From positions 622,086 to 686,085 of the forward strand of contig NW_017803854.1 of NCBI RefSeq assembly GCF_001625305.1: a stretch of 64,000 bases of DNA, in the 5' to 3' direction. Of the stretch, positions 26,501 to 37,151 are shown piece by piece. A program made the translations under genes and the position numbers. The notes beneath the pieces are model-generated. The model had not been told where the DNA came from and did no database searches. It saw only the letters and a list, made by a program, of their open reading frames with translations. Position 1 is the stretch's first letter. The number at the start of each line of letters is the position of its first letter. The stretch is from Branchiostoma belcheri (Eukaryota; Chordata; Leptocardii; Amphioxiformes; Branchiostomatidae).

Positions 26501-29500
26501 GCTTCAATATTCTTCTGGGTGCCAGTAACTCTTGTCATTTTTGATGAAGACTTTATAATAAAAAGTCGAAACGGGTAAACTGATAGTCTCAGCCGTCATC
26601 TTCACTCACTCACTCACTCACTCACTCACTCACTCACTCACTCACTCACTCACTCACTCACTCACTCACTCACTCACTCACTCACTCACTCACTCACTCA
26701 CTCACTCACTCACTCACTCACTCACTCATTCCTTCATTGTACAGCTGGGACTACTATGAGGAGGAGAGCCTGACCAGCATCAAGGTGTCGGTTCCAGACG
26801 GGGTCGTCTCAGCCGTCAGACAGGACAGACCTGACAAGGTCATCTGGAAATACAAGGTCAGGGGGCAGACACTCACTATCCAGGATTTGATCAGGCAGAG
26901 GTTTAGGTTTATGGAAAGTAGTACTATTTTCTGTATCTTGTTCTTCTGTCGGAGAGAAATAAGCTCAATGACCTGAACCAGACATCTGTCACCATGGTAA
27001 CTAGTGTTGGGTTACATCATGTTGCAATTTCATAGCAGGAGGGATTTAGACTACTGTCACCATGCATGTGAAGTAAGAGTGTGAGTGTTTGAGTAAGAAT
27101 TAACAGAGCAGACTATAAGGTAAACATTATGCATTTGCTTGGAAAATGTTACCTTTATAGTTAATTGTCAATTCCCCCCTCCCTCCCAGTTCCCCAGCCC
27201 AGTGGCGGCAGCCTGGACCCTGGAGGAAGGTGAGCTCCTGCCTGTGGGTCTGTTTGACCAAACCCACGTCCCCGCCCTGACATCAGAGGACCAGACCCTT
27301 CCTCCTGATGATGTCACACAGCCTGCCATGTACCTGGGTAGGTACAGTTCCTAACATTCTCTATAATGCATTTTTGTTTTGCATAGCTGGTGAACTGCCT
27401 TCAGGTGTAACACACCAGTAACTTAAGTACAAGCTGCTAAAGACTGGGTCAGTACAGTTCCAAACACTCTCAATTATACCATCATGAAGTTCTTCTGTGT
27501 TGGTAGTTACTTGTTTAAAACTTTTTGTTGCAGCAGATTGTTCTCACCTAGAGCTTTTGACCAGTCTCTCTGGTCTTCTTCAGTCGACTGACCCAGTGAG
27601 TCTTGTCACGTGGCTTCTCTGAAGTCTGTTGAGGAAGATCAGAGTGACTGGTCAAATGCTGTAGATGAGAACAATTCTTTTGTCTGTGCAACACATATCC
27701 GTAGGTCTAGGCATCGACTATAGTGAAATATTTAATAATTAGTGTAATACTAATAGTTGTCACTTAATCATCTTTCCCACCTGCCAGGTGTTCACAACGG
27801 CCAGATGTACGTCCAGCTGTCCTCCAAGATGGCTGCCGAGGTGGACATGGTGGCGAAGGCCAAACTCCTCATGGACAAGAAACTGCCCATGGCTATTCCA
27901 AAGTAGGTGCTTCTAATTCACACTTTTATCAACTGTCGTCCTAAAACCTCAGCGAGAAAGCTTCAGAAGATCCTTTCCCTACTGTTGACCCATTGTCCAG
28001 AACAGTGTTCCACCAGACATACTTTATTGAAAAGCAGCCACCTATATATGGCAGATATGGCAGTTATCAAGAATACTAGTACTAGTAGATAAAGTTAGAC
28101 TTGACTTGACTTGACACACATGGCCCCGAGTCTTATGTATGTTTTTCATACCATGTAAGTATAAAAATATGAATATAGATTTATTAGTATTTTAACTGAT
28201 GTAAAGTTTGTCTTTTTGATATATTTTTCTCTTATTCTCTTCAGTCATAATCTCAGTGAAAAGTAATCCACCATTTCTGTGATGTTACCTTATGCAAACA
28301 GAACACATGGTGACTTGGTAAATCACTTTCTTCCACTTTCCCTTTCCCTTTCCTCAGGGTGTCCTGGCGACCGTACCTTGCGACCTCTGACACGAGGACC
28401 CCCATCCTGCTGACCGGTGGACAGTCCCCTCCCCTGCTGACCTATGAACCCGAGCTGGACAGACCGCCTATTGACCACCCCACAGGCAATGTGGACTATC
28501 CCTACGGTTAGTCATTACTAGTAGTTTGTAGTTTTGAATAAAGAGACTCTTTTTACGCAACCAAGTCTTTTATTCAGCCGACGTTTCGGTGACCGTCTGT
28601 CACAGGTGTCGCTGCTGTAGATGCATTCCCAAACGTACAATATTTACATATCTACACACACATATCTATAGCAGCGACACCTGTGCTGCAGCGCAATGTG
28701 AACCAGTCAGAATTGCCCTGAGGAAGGTGACAGATGGTCACCAAAACCACGGCTGAACAAAAGACTTGGTTGTGTAAAAAGAGTCTCTTTACACTATACT
28801 TCTTTTATTACCGAGTTGATTCACAGTACAAATCTAGTGGAAAACAGCTGCATGTACATGTACCTTTGCAGGCTGAAGGTTGAATACACACGCGTATCAG
28901 GTCTAAGTAAATGTTTTCCATCTGCCTAAACAGACAGTGGTTATTACCTGTTCTCTGACGACCCCAACTGCTGTCCGCTGGAGGAGGGGAAAGACAGACA
29001 CAGGAGGAGCGTGGAACAGAACTCATCATCACAGAAACTCGTGGTGCAGGATGACTTCACCGCACGGCTGCTCAGCTGGTGGTAAGGACAACCAGTCCAG
29101 TCAGAAACTTAACTGTTAGATACGTCCCTTTTTGGAGTGACAGGTAATACAGGGTTCTTAGTAGGCTATTTGAGCGTAGGGCCCCCTATGCTGTGATTAG
29201 GACCCCCTATGCTGTGATTTAGCCCCCCTACACTTTTTTTTGTACGAGTGTTTTGTTATGGTGAGAACCTTATCTCTGAGTATGGCAGTCTTGTTTTGGA
29301 TGTGTTCGTAGGTATTTGAATTGAGGGACAGTACATGGCTGTGGGAATTACCTAACCACAGATCACAAAAGGTCAGACACTGGAGGTTGAGTGCTAGAAG
29401 CTGGCTGAGGGCCAGCAGTACGTTTGCTTGTCATGATTCCAGCATACATGTATACTGATAGTGACTGAGTCTAAAAAAGACTTAAAATGGTTTGTCTGAT

Positions 29501-32500
29501 GTCTGTCCTGCAGGCAGGAGGTTGTTGCTATCAGTGTCGTGACCTCTGGCATTGTCCTGCTAATCCAGAACTTCAGGAAGAAAGATGTGAAGGTGAGGGA
29601 GAACGATGATAGCATGGAGCTGTGAAGCTTTCTTTCCAATAAATATGTAATATAACAAGCATAGCATCCAGGCTTGTAACATTGTGATTGTCTTGTCCTT
29701 ATTTGTCATGAGTGAAACACTGGGTGATCTCCAAGACTACCATCAGCGTTTGGTATCTCCCAGAAAGAGTTCATTTCTCTGCTCAAACTCAAAGTAGTCA
29801 AGATGTTCCTTCAGTCCTTGCGCTAATTGGTCTTAGATAGTAAAATGTGTAGAGCCTAGGCCATATAGGAGATACAAGTCTCATAGTCAAGGTTTCAAGT
29901 GTTCTTACAATGTACATGTAGGTCTCCCAAACTACATGTAGTAGCCTGTTGAGATTTTAGGTCAGCAATCATGTTTTCAGCTCATAACAGTGTGATTATC
30001 CTTCGATCAGACTGACTCCCAAGGCTCAACGTCGTCTGGTTCCCAAACCCTGACCGATACTTCAGCCGACCAAACCAAACCTGGGCTGGATGCAGGGGAG
30101 TACAAGTCAAGGTTAGCACCTCTACTCAATAACTATGGCTACAATGGCTTTTTGTAGTTATTTCTCTTGTTCTCCTATACCCAAAATACCAGAATGATTC
30201 CAGAAGATAAGGCTTCAGAAAGTAGCCTGGTGGGTGGCTTGCATCCCAGATCTGGACCACAAGGTTGAGGGCTCAAATCCCTAGCCTGTTTAATCTACAT
30301 GTATTTCTATTGTAGAAGTAACAAGGACACTTAAAAAGGTGACCATCACATTTTGAAACTGTCTTCCCTGGAAACAAGTAGATCGATCTTGCCAAACATA
30401 CCATGGTTGTAATGTAGAAGTTAACATTGCTTTTGACAGAATAGAAGGGAAGTGATCATAATAAATAAGTGCACTAACATTGACTTGACCCATTTTCTTA
30501 GGTACCTGACAGACTTTGACCTAGTGCAGTGCCTGGGAAGGGGCGGCTTTGGGGTCGTGTATGAGGTCAAGAACAAGTTTGATGAATGCAGCTATGCCAT
30601 CAAGAGAATCTCACTGCCAAACAGGTTAGACTAGAGTGTTTTTCTCTTGGATGTAGAGAAGGATAGTAGCATACTCCCTGGCTTGTCTGCAGTATATACG
30701 GTGCCTGTGCAAAACCCATAATGTATTTAGCATAGCACTTCGGCAGAACATATCTTTTAGGTTGTATTAAATTTTGAGTATTTAAGGATGACATCCTGTC
30801 TTAAGTTTATGCAACGTTAAAACAGACATTCAAAGAAAGCCTTGAAAAATCTGGGTTTCATGAAGGCGCAGTATGTTCTGCTGACATGGAACAAACTTCT
30901 TGGCGTGTTACACAATCTCTCACCATCAAGGACTGATTGGGCCTCTTCCCTTTTAGAGGTTTTACTGTATTTGTTGTATAATTACATTATTACAATGCCA
31001 AACACAGTCAGTAACTCCCATGGAATCATATCCAGTTGCTTGAGTAACAGTTTTTTGGTGTATCTTCTTGATGTCTAACCTTCACCAATATACATTATAG
31101 TTTAACCCACGCTTTTCCATTGCCATACCCAGGAAAGATGCCAGAGACAAGGTCCTTCGCGAGGCGAAGGCGCTGGCTAAGCTGGACCACCCCGGGATCG
31201 TGAGGTACTTCGGCACCTGGGAGGAGACTCCGCCGCCCGGCTGGCAGGAGGCAAAAGATCGGGAACTTCTCGGGGAGCTCAGCGGGTGAGGGATTTGTTA
31301 TGTTCACCTTCGCAGAAGGAAAACATTTAATATTATATTGTTTTTGCTCTGTTTCTTCTTCATTTCCCTTCTTCTCCAAACAAATAAGGTTAATGACCAG
31401 GACCAGACGTCTGTCACCATGGTAACTGGTGTTGGGTTACATAATGTTGCAAGTGCCATGCAGAACTGAGTTCAAGAGAGGCAGCATGGTCACCATATAT
31501 GAGTGTGTTTGAGTAAGAATAAACAAAGCAGTAGTGAAGGTAAACATTATGCATTTTGCTTTGCAAATCTTACCTTTCTAGTTAATGGTGTTGTGTGGTG
31601 CTGTGCTGAATAATCAAATGACTAGGCAAGCATCATACAAGATGAAGATGTCATGGCCTGTTCAGCCTCAATGTGGGATCACCTGTATCTTTACATATTA
31701 TCAAAAGTTCATGTTTCTCAGTTTGTATTGCTCATCAATGAAGATGAACATTTATGCCAATCTTTCTTTAAGTTTGCTTTCTTTTTGCTGACTTTTTTTA
31801 CCCCCCCTCCTCCTGCTACAGAACCATGGCCAGCCTGCCGAGCTCCCCTAACGCCAGTTCTGCCGAAGTCATCCGTCCCGTCAGACGGGCGGCTCAGCTC
31901 CACTTCTCTCGGGAGACCAGCGTGGAGGAGACACCGCTGGACAGAACCAAACCGCTGTACCACAGACAACTCAGCGACTCCTTCACTCAGAAGCTCGCAG
32001 ATCTCTCCGGAACCGGAGGGTTTGTACCAAAACTCGCCCAGTATGACAGGGAACACACCGAAATTTCTGAGTCTTCGAGTATCGTGTTTGAGGACGTTTC
32101 TGCGAACAACGATGACGGCAGTCTTCCATTCCAGAGCTATCAACGTTCCATAACCAGAGGAGAGAGCAGCGGTATAGGAACTTCAACTAGTGTCGTCGCC
32201 AAAGATGATTCCTTCCAGATCCTGTTCGAAGAGTCGAGCAGCAGTAATCAGACGAACCCCGAGGAACTGGACGGAAACGTATCGGACAGCTCCTCTCTCT
32301 ACGATGTTGTACATACACAGAATCAATGCCCAGATGTGGACCACCAGTCCGAAACAGACAGCAATGCCAAATCCAAGTGCCATGATGATAATCTCAAAGA
32401 AGCAGAAAGACCAAGCAAAACAGATACAGACTTGCAGAAAAAAGCCAAAGCACCCAGCCCCAAGGTTTACCTGTACATCCAGATGCAGCTGTGTCAGAAG

Positions 32501-35100
32501 GAGACACTGAAGGACTGGTTGGTGTTGCACACGCCAGATAGAGACAGGAGCGACTCGCTGCACATCTTCCACCAGATCGCCACAGCTGTGGAGTACGTAC
32601 ACAACCGGGGACTCATGCACAGGGACCTCAAGGTCAGACATGGCTCCTCAAGGTCAAATGTTCTACTGTGAATTCTTAGGACATGTCCAGAAATTGAGTT
32701 TTATTTGATTTGATTAAGTTTTTTTTGATTCTGGAAAAATCATTCTTTGTTTAAAGTTAAATCTTTTGATCCAACACTGAATTTCTCTCACTTAAGCTTA
32801 GAGCTTTTGACCAGTGAGACTTGTCACATGGCTTCTCTGAATTGTGACGTCAATACTGGGTCTGTTGACAGATTGAAAGCTCTAGGTAAGAATCTCTTGT
32901 GTTGGATCAAAAGCTTTAATTTTAAACAATCATATAACTACCAAAACAGATTAACTTTCATGACCTTTTCATGATCCTTTTTTTTTTTTATTTACTTCAG
33001 AATTCACCTCAAAACAAGGCTCGTGAGAGCCACTTACGTGTTTTGGGTTACAGTGATGACTGCGTGGTCAGATATTTGTTCACCCTTGATTTAAACCGTT
33101 GGAGGTTGTAATCTTTATCAGTATTATCTAACTTTTTTCTCTAATTCCTTCAGCCTTCCAACATTTTCTTCTCGTTGGACGGTGTGGTGAAGATTGGAGA
33201 CTTCGGTCTGGTGACAGCCATGGACGAGGGTGTGCATGGGGAGGATGTGGTTCCTGATGTCGCTGTCGGTCGGGCGGACCGGAGACACACGGACCAGGTG
33301 GGAACACAGCTGTACATGAGCTCAGAACAGGTCAGTTGTTTTCATGGATCTAGAGACATGCACCAGTACATACAATGTGTTGCCCATATTGTACTGTCAC
33401 ACAGTTCCCCATTTTGAACTTTAATATAATAATTTCATTAGTTACATGTAGTTAGTTAGTCCAGAGATTTCCTATTTTCTTGTGTATCAATAATGATTCT
33501 TTTACTTTTTATTTTCCTTTTAGTTGTGCTGTATGGTACTGTGATAGAATTAGTAATACTAGTATTCAATTATTGCATTGAAGGAGAAACCTGGCATAGA
33601 TCTTTTGGCTCTCTGGTTTCTCTAGAACATTCATCATTTACATGTACTACATAGTGACTTGTCCTGTTTTCATTTGCAAACAACAAATAAGTAGCAGTTT
33701 GGCTATCAATCCTCTATGATTAGTGTTGGGTTTACCGGGTATGCAGAAGGTTGTAGGACAGGAACAGGTGCTAAAATATCAACCAAATGTTACATACTCT
33801 GTATTAAGAATATGTTATCCAGATTCCATTTGTTTCTCCCCCTAGATTGCAGGGAAGGCGTACACCCACAAGGTGGACATCTTCTCCCTGGGCCTGATCT
33901 TCTTTGAGCTGCTGCATCCCTTCTCTACACAGATGGAGAGGGTCAGGGTAGGTGTTAAACTGTGTACATTTGGGTAGAGGGTCAGGGTATAGGTGTTAAA
34001 CTGTGTACATAGACCCTGGAGAAGGTTGGGGTAGGTGTTAAACTGCGTACATTTGGGCAGAACAGTTGACGAGAACTTTTTATACAATTACTAGTATATA
34101 CAAAACAATTAAGAAATGAATTATTCTTTTACCAGGGAATAGCCTGGAATCCATCCGTGAACGCTAATATCTCCGCTCCCTTCCGTTCCTCCGCTCTGCC
34201 GCTACCAGGGAATGCACACTCAGGGCAAAACCCTGTTTTTCAGGAGTTTCTGGCAACACTAACATTTGTAACCGAACAAGCTTTCGAGTTTAAATAAAGG
34301 CTTACTACTACTACTACTACTAAAATACACTAAAACTAACATAAAACTAACATTCTACTTGAAACTTTACCTTGTGTAACTACTAGTAAAAACAGAATTG
34401 TGGAAGCTTTTTTTCTCACCTTTACCAAATAATGTAGTTGGATCTCTGTATGAGATAAACATTTTGAGTTTGTTTCCTCAGATTCTGCTGGATGTGAAGA
34501 AGCAGAGATTACCACTGCCATTTGTGGAGAAGAACAGAGCAGAGGTGAGATTTTAATGTCATTACTACAGTATCTGTAATTAAAGAATAACTAAACATTG
34601 GTCATTTTATGTCTGGAGTGAAAGCTTTTGCTCCAACACGAAGAAATGTTCTCACCTAGTGCTTCCGACCAGTCATTCTGATCTTCTTCAATAGACTGAC
34701 CCAGTGAGACTTGTCATGTGGCTTCCCTGAAGTGTGACGTCAACACTGGGTCAAAGGTATCTGGTAAATGATGTCAGCCCCTGTCATAGTTGAGTGATAG
34801 TCCCTGATGTAAAATAGTTTTTTTCACCCCTCTCAGGAAGTAGTCTTGTTCAGTGTCCAGTATTCTTACAGATACCTTGTTGATTTATTTGTCCAAAACC
34901 TTTCACCCTCAGCTGATAACACTCACTTCTGTGTTGATTTGCAGGCTAACTTTGTGCGTTGGCTGGTGTCCCATGACCCCAGCCTCAGACCCAGTGCCAC
35001 AGAGATAATGAACAGTCCCCTACTGAAGAACAGGAAGCTGCCCACACCACAGCCAAAGAAGCAATCAAGAATCCGCAAGCTTTCGTCTTCTAGTAACTAA
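20517..35100 (+). CDS. EIF2AK3: PERK, eukaryotic translation initiation factor 2-alpha kinase 3
   Basis: PERK is an ER-membrane sensor that phosphorylates eIF2-alpha on unfolded-protein stress. Coding exons: 20517-20734, 21498-21630, 23149-23346, 23691-23839, 26298-26435, 26745-26856, 27190-27337, 27788-27902, 28358-28506, 28934-29081, 29514-29592, 30011-30111, 30502-30624, 31133-31285, 31822-32632, 33154-33330, 33846-33947, 34482-34544 and 34945-35100. They total 3273 nt, 1090 residues (human 1116), and all junctions keep phase. Residues 1-27 are a signal peptide. The luminal sensor includes [22 protein letters not shown] and [11 protein letters not shown] membrane segment lies near 504-522. 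The kinase has G-loop GRGGFGVV (575-582), Lys597 in YAIKRI, a long disordered insert encoded mainly by the 811-nt exon, HRDLK (921-925), DFG (941-943) and a Thr976 activation-loop site. The usual SPE is SSE here (981-983). Exon 1 is joined by phase and signal peptide only. Confidence 0.96.
21030..21335 (+). repeat. Degraded tRNA-derived SINE
   Basis: In PERK intron 1. It has a B-box-like GGTTGAATCCCTGGC and downstream words 'tgtgcccttgcaaaaggcac' and 'cctcactgc' that match the SINE at 22765-23032 in order. The A box is eroded. Confidence 0.5.
22765..23032 (+). repeat. tRNA-derived SINE with poly-A tail
   Basis: A tRNA-like head starts near GGGGTCGTGTGGTGTAAGG and has a B box GGTTCGAGTCC at about 22823-22833. 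A tRNA-unrelated body follows ('cccttgggaaaggcacataac', 'ttgcgtgggtggcgac'), then a tail of about 15 A at 23017-23032. Other copies are at 23885-24150 (minus) and 21030-21335. It lies in PERK intron 2. Confidence 0.75.
23480..23620. repeat. Repeat fragment related to family D
   Basis: Contains 'acgtttcggtg', 'tcagacatcttcctcag' and 'cttctgactgg', which parallel the GACGTTTCGGTGACC and CCTTCCTCAGGGC words of the family D copies. In PERK intron 3, just before exon 4. Confidence 0.4.
23885..24150 (-). repeat. tRNA-derived SINE, antisense to PERK
   Basis: Read on the minus strand it begins with a tRNA-like head with B box GGTTCGAGTCC. Then come 'tgccattgggaaagggac', an 'acttaactcaagtgaaaat' word, 'tgtgggacgcaac' and a terminal 'aataaatcaaatc'. 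It is the same broad class as 22765-23032, in PERK intron 4. Confidence 0.65.
24225..25233. mobile_element. Non-autonomous DNA transposon candidate, about 1 kb
   Basis: The ends are TTATCTCGGCCGC and its reverse complement GCGGCCGAGATAA. The left end has a further internal palindrome, CTCGGCCGCCTGAAGCGGCCGAG. The interior is AT-rich with no coding capacity and holds an A/T-rich simple repeat of AAAATAAA type at about 24900-25015. It lies in PERK intron 4. A target-site duplication could not be fixed. Confidence 0.55.
26602..26728 (+). repeat. (ACTC)n microsatellite at a PERK splice acceptor
   Basis: An uninterrupted run of about 31 ACTC tetramers (127 bp). It ends 16 bp before the AG of the intron ahead of PERK exon 6 (exon starts 26745). 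Confidence 0.97.
27537..27690. repeat. Family E inverted-repeat element
   Basis: The left arm has TCTCACCTAGAGCTTTTGACCAG and TCTTCTTCAG; the right arm has GAGGAAGATCAGAGTGACTGG and GATGAGAACAA, its approximate reverse complement. Related segments are at about 32800-32895, 34620-34765 and 43376-43530, three of the four in PERK introns. Confidence 0.55.
28540..28792. mobile_element. Family D foldback element, full copy
   Basis: Terminal arms run AAAGAGACTCTTTTTAC, CAACCAAGTCTTTT and TTCAGCCG inward on the left and reverse-complemented on the right. The element folds on itself over about 250 bp. It is in PERK intron 9. Partial relatives are at 37247-37490 and 41510-41680. Confidence 0.65.
31012..31090. 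repeat. Interspersed repeat, family C copy 2
   Basis: Carries ATCATATCCAGTTGCTTGAGTAACAG and TTGATGTCTAACCTTCACC, as in 215-350. In PERK intron 13. Confidence 0.45.
34620..34765. repeat. Family E element copy
   Basis: Contains 'ttctcacctagtgcttccgaccag', 'gatcttcttcaatagactgacccagtgagacttgtcat' and 'gtgacgtcaacactgggtc', in the order seen in the other family E copies. PERK intron 18. Confidence 0.5.
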
Positions 35101-36420
35101 GCATAACTACAATCTAGTGTACTAGCAGGGTCACGTAAATCTTGAAAGTTCATCTGTGTTGGTAGAAGTCATTATGAAGCAGTTTAAACTGATTTCCAAC
35201 ACAAAGACAGGAGTTGTGTAGTCAAAAAGTTGGTAAGTCCAATCTTTTGGACACAAAGACTGGAGTTGTGCAGTCAAAAATGTTGGTAAGTCCAATCTTT
35301 TGTGCTGGAAATTAGTTTAAACTGCTTCATAAGGGTCACATAAACTTGATTGTATTCTCAACATGTACCTCATGCTGACCTACATGTAGTAAAATTTGTA
35401 ATAGCAAACCATTGTTTTCAGATCCCAGCTCACTTTCAAGAATATTAGGACTTATTTGGTCCTTATTAAGACTATGACTTGTTGACTGTCAGATGCCAGT
35501 AATGAAATTGTGGTGCCAATACAAGTATGGAAGTTTTAAGATATTTGTCAGAAGAAGCAAATAATGTGCAAAGATATCTTATTGTGTGCAAAATCATTCA
35601 TATGGATCGAGATTTCTGGTTTTGTTGTTACAGTACCATATATAGGAAAAGTACCATATATAGGAAAAGACGGTACAGTGTTCCCTTAAGTTTAATTTGC
35701 TTCAACCCTATGCAGGAATTGTGGGGTTTTTGTTTGAAAGTGATTTATGGGAAAGGTAGCCAAGATACAAGAATGTATCCCAGATGTTCTGTTTCGTTTT
35801 TGACTGTCTTTGAAAAGGACATTCACTCATTGTGAAATAAGCTGTACTCCAAACTTTTTTTTTTCATCTCGAACAAAAATGATGATAGAATCATCTATAC
35901 TTCCTTCAGATGCTGCAAGAAGGGAAAATGCTTTTCTCAGGTGATTTCTGGTGGTAAGAAAAACATTCCTCAATATATGACAAATAATGACATGGTAAGT
36001 GGCAACTGCATTGCAATTGTGTTAACACTGTTGCCAAGATCTCGTTAACTGTAAGTATATTTTGTTGCTGCAATGTGTTAAAAGCAATATTCTTGTGTTT
36101 AATTTTTTTTTGTTTCTAGGATATTGTATTGAGTCTTGGTCAATACATTGACTGCACAGCATGTATCCATCCTTTTTCTGTTTTGGTCCACTTCGCAATA
36201 ACAGTTGTAGCAGACTCATGCTAAACAAAGATATACATCTTTATTGAGGCTGCAGATTGGAGACCTAAGCAGTGTGAGACAAACTGATTGTCCATGAGAA
36301 GCCAAATGAAGGCTGGCAGGCCATGTACAGATTGGAAAGGCCTACTTGCATATGTGGCAATACTTAGGTGGAATATGTATAACTGGAAGAAATGTTCTGT
36401 GTAAATAAAGGAGATCAGAG
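35101..36420 (+). other. PERK 3' UTR, with polyadenylation signal near 36404
   Basis: The first good AATAAA after the PERK stop that sits near the end of the intergenic stretch is at 36404-36409. Inside, 35170-35332 is a foldback repeat: the arm ATGAAGCAGTTTAAACTGAT is met by its near reverse complement, and a 45-bp unit ('acacaaagac.ggagttgtg.agtcaaaaa') is duplicated between them. The transcript end is inferred. Confidence 0.45.
35170..35332. repeat. Foldback element with internal tandem duplication
   Basis: The arms are ATGAAGCAGTTTAAACTGATTTCC and the near reverse complement at 35308-35332. In between, the unit starting ACACAAAGACAGGAGTTGTG and ending GGTAAGTCCAATCTTTTG occurs twice. It is in the likely PERK 3' UTR. 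Confidence 0.65.
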
Positions 36421-36447
36421 AAAATACAGGACCTGGTGTATTTTATT
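36404..36447. promoter_or_regulatory. Back-to-back polyadenylation signals
   Basis: AATAAA on the plus strand at 36404-36409 (PERK side) and AATAAA on the minus strand, read as TTTATT at 36442-36447 (for the 142-residue protein gene), lie 32 bp apart between two convergent genes. Confidence 0.4.
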
Positions 36448-37151
36448 TTAGTCCAATAACAGAAGTCGAAAAGGAAGTTAAGTTAAGTTACAAGAGTAGC
36501 TCCAATACCTATACAGTCAGTCATAAATTAAATACATGTAGTGAGAGAACCATGTCAACCTCTTTGCATAGTACATGTACATGTATGTTATAGTCTTAGA
36601 CAATAGCTGTACAAGCTGAGAATCCTGTTGAGCGATTGTACTACCAGTAGTACATTTCCTGAAAAGAGATAAGATGCTCAAAAGTCCATGCATGAACGAT
36701 CTTGTCATCCAACATTTTTTGCAGAACAAAATTTTCAGAAGCCTCCGTCTTTTTCCCCCACCCCCAATCCTACATTGTCTGTCCCAAAACATCAACAATC
36801 CTTCACAACCCATCCTTCACTTGCCCCTGAAGCTGGACTTTATCACCAAAAGATAGCCTAAGTCCAATACTTAGGTGTCTACTAAAACCAAGAGCCGCAA
36901 TGTGCAATAGCAACATGGCCGGTGTATCCAGTATATATGACAAGATACATTGGCACATGTTAAAGGGGGCCGCTACTTCTCACCACAAGTCTGCCACTCT
37001 TTGGAGAGTCTCTAGTAGTGATCTTTCTATGGCATCATAAGCTCTAGGACCTACTTATGAGTAGGTACTATGATGGTTTAAGACCTACACTGTCGCACTG
37101 ATTGTGCCTTACAGCAAAGACAACAAAGAAATTTTGAAGACGATCTAAGGT

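Noticed and set aside
32183-32641. 152-codon minus-strand open frame
   Set aside because: Antisense shadow of the large PERK kinase-insert exon.
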